Made by a program: the position numbers and the translations under genes
In this document: positions 59,873 to 64,000 of the stretch, one piece after another
Layout: every line of letters begins with the position of its first letter
How positions within the stretch are numbered: position 1 is the stretch's first letter
NCBI GenBank assembly: GCA_040880725.1
Contig: JBBDHV010000037.1
Location: 32,517-96,516, forward strand
Length of the DNA stretch: 64,000 nt
Origin: DATHWB01 sp040880725
GTDB taxonomy: Bacteria > Actinomycetota > Acidimicrobiia > Spongiisociales > ZC4RG35
Direction of reading: 5' to 3'
The notes under the pieces: generated by a model
Told to the model about the DNA's origin: nothing
What the model saw: the letters and a program-made list of their open reading frames with translations, nothing else
Database searches by the model: none

Positions 59873-60687
59873 GAGAGCACAAAGGGCTCCTCATCCCAAG
59901 TCCGACCGTCGAGCTCTCGACCGCCGGACTTGGCGGTGCGGCCGCCCCACTGCTTGAAAAAGAACGGAACTCCAGCCGCGAGTGAGCGCTCGCGGATGTG
60001 GCGCACCCACTCGACCTCGAGTGGTCGAGCATTGGGGCCGGACTCACCGCCGACGATCACCCAATCGATCTGGTGGAGGTCGAGTGACGGCAACGGACCG
60101 AGAAGGGGCTCAAGTGACAGGAACCGGACCGACGCCGGCGTACTCCGTAGATGGTTCGCTCGGAAGGTGTACCGGTCGCTCTCGATCGACGTTCCCAGCC
60201 ACACGTTGGAGAGGGGAGGAACCTCGATCGCTTCTGATGCCGGTCTGGGTTCGATGCGTGCCGCAGTTGCCTCGGATACGGCACCGGTGAAATCGTCGAC
60301 GGCTAGGAGGGCTGCCATCCGTTGTGGCCGCTTCGTGAGGATCTGGAAGACATGTTGAGGGGCCGCTGCCATCACTGCGAACACGTCAACGATGAAGGCG
60401 TCTGGGACATCCGGATGGAAGAGGTCGCTCATCGAGTTGACGAAGATCTGGCGGGGGCGACGCCAGCGGAGCGGCTGATCGAGACGCTCTGGGAGACATT
60501 TCACCAGTCCGGACCAGTCCCCGTCGGCGGTGGTCGTGCCCTCGTATGCACTCGAGGTGCCCATCCGTTGGATCCGGATCGCCTGAGCGATGGCGTAACA
60601 GTTGTCACAGCCCGGTGACACCCGATCGCATCCGACGACCGGATTCCAGGTGGCGTCCGTCCACTCGATGCTGCTGCGGTCACCCAT
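59863..60687 (-). CDS. Three-Cys-motif protein (phage Gp37/Gp68, DUF5131 family)
   Basis: A 274-residue protein. The defining motif is GCDRVSPGCDNCYA with Cys20-x6-Cys27-x2-Cys30, which looks like an iron-sulfur (radical-SAM-like) site. Then come RQIFVNSMSDLFHPDVP, FQILTKRPQRM, NVWLGTSIESDRY and SLEPLLGPLPSL, with VIVGGESGPNARPLEVEWVR and PFFFKQWGG late in the protein. AGGAGGT precedes ATG 60687. It is encoded convergently with TcmP, the expected partner. Reaction and target are not established. Confidence 0.88.
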   Translation of the reverse strand: MGDRSSIEWTDATWNPVVGCDRVSPGCDNCYAIAQAIRIQRMGTSSAYEGTTTADGDWSGLVKCLPERLDQPLRWRRPRQIFVNSMSDLFHPDVPDAFIVDVFAVMAAAPQHVFQILTKRPQRMAALLAVDDFTGAVSEATAARIEPRPASEAIEVPPLSNVWLGTSIESDRYTFRANHLRSTPASVRFLSLEPLLGPLPSLDLHQIDWVIVGGESGPNARPLEVEWVRHIRERSLAAGVPFFFKQWGGRTAKSGGRELDGRTWDEEPFVLSQR

Positions 60688-61079
60688 CGCTGACCTCCTG
60701 GTCGACGGTGACGTTAGGCGGTTCTCGCGATTTCCGGCGCGGGCGACGATCAAGCCCGCAGGTTGGCGCAGGACCGGAGCTCACGTACCGACGGTCGAGC
60801 GCCCTCCGTGGCGCTGGTCAGCCGGCTGACCCTCCTGGTGGACCCGACCGACCCGGTGTACACCCCATCTCCCGAGCCCCGACGCCGACCCGACACTCGT
60901 CCAGTGTGATGAGTCGGGGATCGACGGTCCACCCCTGGGCCTCACACGTGAGGGTCTGGCGACCACGACACCGGCGATCGGTTCCTCGACCGGTGGCGGG
61001 GGTCGCAGGCTCGCCCATGATTCCCGAGCAAGTCCACCGGAACACATTTGTAGTTGCGATGCGCTGGCTCCGAACTCTC
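60688..61079. other. Stretch of 392 bases without a recognised gene
   Basis: Lies upstream of the three-Cys gene and downstream of the small-gene operon, all on the minus strand. No frame here looks like a real protein. A promoter for the three-Cys gene should be present near 60700. Confidence 0.45.
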
Positions 61080-61409
61080 TCACGTTGCCCAGACACACCT
61101 GGAATCTGGTTCGATTCCTTCGCGGTGGCATACCCGCCGACAATCGGCGAGGTCCTCCGGGTAGTGAAATGCCGAAAGCCGCACGGCATAGTCGAAGAGC
61201 TCCAGGGCCTCTTCGGCGCTCGCGGCTTTTCTCTCCTGCCACTTCTGTCGGGCTGCCCAGTGGCGTAGGTCGGTAAGTAGATCAATGAGTAGGGCTTCGG
61301 CGTCGCCGAATCGGAAGTCGGCGGGGTGGGCGTGAGCCTGGATGGATGCGAGCGCGCCGTTAAGCCTTGTTTTCAGCCGGCAGTTGTCAACGAAGTCCTG
61401 GTCGGTCAT
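61080..61409 (-). CDS. Small hypothetical protein with LRHWAA motif
   Basis: A 109-residue, mainly helical protein starting MTDQDFVDNCRLKTRLNGALA. It contains ALLIDLLTDLRHWAARQKW then EALELFDYAVRLSAFHY. The helix resembles LLAELRHWAAAAG in the neighbour at 61430, so the two share a short domain often seen in mobile-element proteins. It is the last gene of a minus-strand run of small genes, 20 bases after the previous stop. I cannot give a function. Confidence 0.6.
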   Translation of the reverse strand: MTDQDFVDNCRLKTRLNGALASIQAHAHPADFRFGDAEALLIDLLTDLRHWAARQKWQERKAASAEEALELFDYAVRLSAFHYPEDLADCRRVCHREGIEPDSRCVWAT

Positions 61410-61429
61410 CAGCTACTCATCTCCTCGGT

Positions 61430-61999
61430 TCACCAGTACGGCCCCGTGGTCTCCGCGACCGATGACTCGAAGTCGACACCTGCTGCTGCAGCCCAGTGGC
61501 GCAGCTCGGCTAGCAATCCGTCGAGCATGCACTCCAGTTCGTCGGGGTCGTTCATCTTGAGGGTCTGGCCCGTAACTTCCACGTAGCGCTCGAGGATCAT
61601 CTGTCCAACGGCTGCCCGGGCGGGTTCGGGTGGCCGTGTGTCAAGGTCCTTCTGCCGCCTCATCACGGTCTCGGTCTCTCGCCGATCTGACTGGTCGGCG
61701 CTGGGCCCATCGAGTGGCCAGAAGCCGTCGCTGTGGAGGAGAAGCTGGCCCTTGGTGTTCGCCGTCCCGGCGAGCTGGGCGAGGGCGTCCGCCATCATCG
61801 TGACCGTGCGCTCCAGTACTGCGATTACGTAATTCGTCTCACCGAGTTCGATGAGTTCGAGGATCCCGGCGGCCATCGTCGTCGCGCCGCCGTCGAGCTT
61901 TGCCTTGGCGATTTGTGCTGCTCGGTTCTCCACGCACGGTACGAACCCTTCGATGTGGGCGTTGAGGGTGAGGGTGTCTCTCAGTAGTTGCCAATCCAT
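61430..61999 (-). CDS. Hypothetical helical protein with LRHWAA motif
   Basis: A 189-residue protein starting MDWQLLRDTLTLNAHIEGF. ATG 61999 is chosen because AGGAAG lies 8 bases upstream; the open frame reaches further but with poor pattern. It contains two long helices with an AGILELIELGETNYVIAVLE run and ends in ELECMLDGLLAELRHWAAAA. The C-terminal 25 residues resemble the protein at 61080. No known domain is recognised. It forms part of an accessory operon. Confidence 0.6.
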   Translation of the reverse strand: MDWQLLRDTLTLNAHIEGFVPCVENRAAQIAKAKLDGGATTMAAGILELIELGETNYVIAVLERTVTMMADALAQLAGTANTKGQLLLHSDGFWPLDGPSADQSDRRETETVMRRQKDLDTRPPEPARAAVGQMILERYVEVTGQTLKMNDPDELECMLDGLLAELRHWAAAAGVDFESSVAETTGPYW

Positions 62000-62132
62000 G
62001 GGTATGTCTTCCTGGTTGGCCGCATCGCGCGGTTGTGTGCGATCGCGGGTCATCGTCCGGCCGCCACCGTCGGGATGCTCTCGCTGCTCGGGGTGTGAAG
62101 GCCCTCTTCCTCTCGGACAATGCGATTGCGGA

Positions 62133-62765
62133 TCATGGTTCCGCTCTCGCCGTCGGAGTCGTTCCGTAGGACGGTTTGCGAAGTTTCGACCGTCTGGCCC
62201 AGCTGAAGGGAAGCCGGTGGCGGGTGACCTGCGGGCCGGTCCCTCCGCGTCTGATCTCGAATGCCTCAGCGGGTCCACCGAGGTGATATTGGTCGATCAC
62301 GACGATGGCCTCGTCGTCGAAAGGACCGCACCAGTGTCCGTCACCCGGTCGGATGATGTCCTGCCAGAAGTCTGCGAGGTCGGAGACGAATTCTTCGCCA
62401 GTGATATCTCCTTCAACTCCCCAGCAGATGAGCCCGCCGATTCCGAAGACCGTTTCTCGCCACTGGTCCCCGTCATGCGCGATGTCGTTGAGACGACCTA
62501 CCGCGAGGTCGACTAGGAACTGTTTCGCTTCCGCAGAGCTCCCACTACCGGCGAGAGCGAGATGGTGGCTGGCTGCGTCTCGCAGATGGGCGGTTCCGTC
62601 GCCTGTGAAGATGACGATCAGCTTGACGTGGTCAGCCATAAGGGCGGCAGACCCGTGGCGTCCTCGGTACTCGTCGAGTGCTTCCATCTGGTCGGGAGCG
62701 AAAACGCCGTCGTATCCGTCAGATGAAGAGATGTGGCGTTTATCGCCGGTCGTATCGGTGCTCAT
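62133..62765 (-). CDS. Hypothetical protein of accessory operon
   Basis: A 210-residue protein starting MSTDTTGDKRHISSSDGYDG. It has a middle part with VKLIVIFTGDGTAHLRDAASHHLALAG and ETVFGIGGLICWGVEGDITGEEFVS, and a basic tail. ATG 62765 overlaps the upstream gene's stop by four bases. No signal peptide or membrane helix. I do not recognise the family. Confidence 0.6.
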   Translation of the reverse strand: MSTDTTGDKRHISSSDGYDGVFAPDQMEALDEYRGRHGSAALMADHVKLIVIFTGDGTAHLRDAASHHLALAGSGSSAEAKQFLVDLAVGRLNDIAHDGDQWRETVFGIGGLICWGVEGDITGEEFVSDLADFWQDIIRPGDGHWCGPFDDEAIVVIDQYHLGGPAEAFEIRRGGTGPQVTRHRLPFSWARRSKLRKPSYGTTPTARAEP

Positions 62766-63328
62766 GGCTCCCTCGTCCACTCGGTGGGATTGGCGGCATC
62801 AGCCCTCATGTCGAAGTCATCGAACGAGGTGGTTTCATCTTCGATGAGGATGTAGGCACCCTCCCACCGGATCAGACCCAGCTCGTGCTCCCTCGGATAG
62901 AGCCACTCGATCTCTCCCTTGTCCTCGGGGTCGATCCGGTCAGTCATCACACCCTGAGCCCAGAACGCTGCCTCCTCCCAGGTGTAGGACCAGGGGAGGA
63001 AGGCGTTGATGCGGCCAGTCGTCAGCTTTCCGTCGATGAGGTAGTCCATGTCGCCCCACGCGTACGCCTTGAACCTCGGGCTCACCAACGCGTCCATGAC
63101 CTCGATCACTTGGGCCGGCGCCGTCATAGGGTGATGCTCATCACACTGGCAGCGGTGCTCCTGCCGGTGCTGTGCGAGGTTCTGCTGACACTGCGCCATC
63201 TCCTCCTGTTTGAGCTGGATGAGTCGCAACGTCTCGGCCAGCAGGATCATCTCCGCAGCTTTAACAGGGTCGGCCGGTGGACCGGCATCGACTGGCTTGG
63301 CATCGTTGTCGTGCTCAGTCGACATCAT
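62762..63328 (-). CDS. Hypothetical protein with CxC motif, accessory operon
   Basis: A protein of about 188 residues. The first 60 residues form a coiled, Gln-rich helix (AETLRLIQLKQEEMAQCQQNLAQHRQ), then HRCQCDEHHP could bind metal. The C-terminal part has aromatic-rich FKAYAWGDMDYLIDGK and AFLPWSYTWEEAAFWAQGV. ATG 63328 and ATG 63325 are adjacent starts; GGGG lies just upstream. It overlaps both neighbours. Confidence 0.6.
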   Translation of the reverse strand: MMSTEHDNDAKPVDAGPPADPVKAAEMILLAETLRLIQLKQEEMAQCQQNLAQHRQEHRCQCDEHHPMTAPAQVIEVMDALVSPRFKAYAWGDMDYLIDGKLTTGRINAFLPWSYTWEEAAFWAQGVMTDRIDPEDKGEIEWLYPREHELGLIRWEGAYILIEDETTSFDDFDMRADAANPTEWTREP

Positions 63329-63428
63329 GTTCCCCACACTGACAGGTGGGCTCCATGCCGAGGATCTCCTTGACCTGGATCACGTTGATGTCGTCAATGA
63401 TGAGGGGCCAGTCGGGGAGGTGGGCCAA
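63315..63428 (-). CDS. Very small protein ending in CxC, accessory operon
   Basis: A frame reading FLAHLPDWPLIIDDINVIQV, then KEILGMEPTCQCGEHDVD and a stop at 63315. The pattern looks like real coding sequence. The start is unclear: TTG 63428 with GGGGAGAAG upstream gives 37 residues, and the frame is open further left of it with no better start. Its stop overlaps the start of the next gene by 14 bases, which supports translation coupling. CQC echoes the CQC of the next protein. Confidence 0.42.
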   Translation of the reverse strand: MAHLPDWPLIIDDINVIQVKEILGMEPTCQCGEHDVD

Positions 63429-63632
63429 GAACTTCTCCCCGGTTGGGTCTAGGTGGCTGGTGTGAAACCGGTGCTGGTGACAGCACCTGGGTGTGGGCGA
63501 TGGTGATGAGATCCTCCGAGTTCCTTTTTGTGGCAGGCCCTACTGGCCCGGCTGCGGGTCGCCGGCATCGAGCGCCGTCGCAGGGAGGATCCGCTCCCTG
63601 GTGGGTGTGGATGAGTGGGGTGACGGGTGCCG

Positions 63633-64000
63633 TCAGGCGGTCGCGGTCCACCCGGTTCCCGGTACCCAGACGATTCCGAGTACTGCCAGACGCGCCAGGT
63701 TGGTGGCGGCAGCGAGGAGGTTGAAGTCGGCGTCAACCTTGACCTTTCCCCGGACCCGGGCCCGGCGGCCCCCGTGGGTGCGGCGCATGAGATGACCGAG
63801 TTTGCGTTCGACCTTGGGCCGGGTGGCCCGATAGTCCTGGGCCCAGTCGGGGTCGGTCTGTCGGGTGCGGGCGTCGGCGAGGCGGGCCTCGTGACGGCCG
63901 ACCCTGACAGTGCGGCCGCTCCCGGCGTTGGTGCACTCGGCTCGCAGCGGGCAGCCGTTGCAGTGGCCGGCGAAGTAACTGATGCCGTCGCCGTCGTCGT
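63633..64000 (-). mobile_element. IS1182-like transposase, C-terminal part (runs off right edge)
   Basis: The minus strand reads at least 121 codons from the window edge to TGA at 63633-63635. It has a cysteine block (AGHCNGCPLRAECTNAG) typical of the IS1182 group, then RPKVERKLGHLMRRTHGGRRARVRG with the last catalytic-region residues, and ends FNLLAAATNLARLAVLGI. The catalytic DDE core and start lie beyond 64000. No terminal inverted repeat could be defined with one end only. It marks the accessory nature of the right end. Confidence 0.82.

Noticed and set aside
57718..64000. Integrated prophage
   Set aside because: An integrase is present, but no capsid, terminase, tail or lysis genes are seen in the remaining 6 kb.
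1..64000. CRISPR array, tRNA or rRNA genes
   Set aside because: No regularly spaced repeats of 25-40 bases and no cloverleaf with a T-arm motif and acceptor stem were noticed on either strand. A covariance scan could still find one missed by eye.

Overview
The window is GC-rich, densely packed bacterial DNA. GTG starts and 4-base stop/start overlaps are common. Gene content (MprAB-like two-component genes with an HtrA protease, PPOX-class F420-type oxidoreductase, many ECF sigma factors, PadR-controlled transporters, GH65 phosphorylase) points to an actinobacterium, plausibly Acidimicrobiia. That placement is inference from gene style; there is no rRNA to confirm it. I see no tRNA, rRNA or CRISPR array.

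Layout. 1-12991 is mostly chromosomal housekeeping and envelope biology: the start of a phosphoribosyltransferase gene, a GAF-type histidine kinase, two paralogous membrane-anchored proteins flanking a secreted transglycosylase-like protein, a GH65 phosphorylase with its beta-phosphoglucomutase, and a cluster of response regulator, ECF sigma factor, membrane protein, HAMP histidine kinase and HtrA protease that recalls an envelope-stress circuit. 13021-19400 is a cobalamin regulon: a B12 riboswitch with a hairpin masking the ribosome-binding site, then eight genes overlapping end to end (btuF-btuC-btuD-cobO-cobU-cobT-cobS-cobC) for corrinoid uptake, adenosylation and nucleotide-loop assembly. 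No corrin-ring genes are present here.

19382-31395 is mixed metabolism with visible decay: a frameshifted FAD-linked oxidase, a truncated inverted copy of rlmN beside the intact gene, a divergent pair of ECF sigma/membrane-protein operons, a 5'-truncated HhH gene and a frameshifted membrane-anchored protein. 31777-39210 holds a PadR-ABC-FtsX export module, another sigma/membrane-protein pair, and a second PadR module with a HAAS-type membrane protein. 39519-50371 is a patchwork of small enzymes, gene remnants (HAD, SDR), a TPR/hydrolase gene split by an in-frame amber codon, and a sigma factor with a 909-residue kelch-type membrane partner.

50438-64000 is the accessory end: a type III-like restriction-modification operon (methyltransferase, helicase, and a third small frameshifted gene), one more sigma/membrane-protein pair, then an island with a short tyrosine recombinase preceded by repeated 8-12 bp sites, a three-Cys-motif partner protein (TcmP) convergent with its three-Cys-motif protein, an operon of five small unknown genes, and an IS1182-like transposase running off the right edge. 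The TcmP/three-Cys pair with the unknown operon, and the extra gene in the restriction operon, are the best candidates for undescribed biology.
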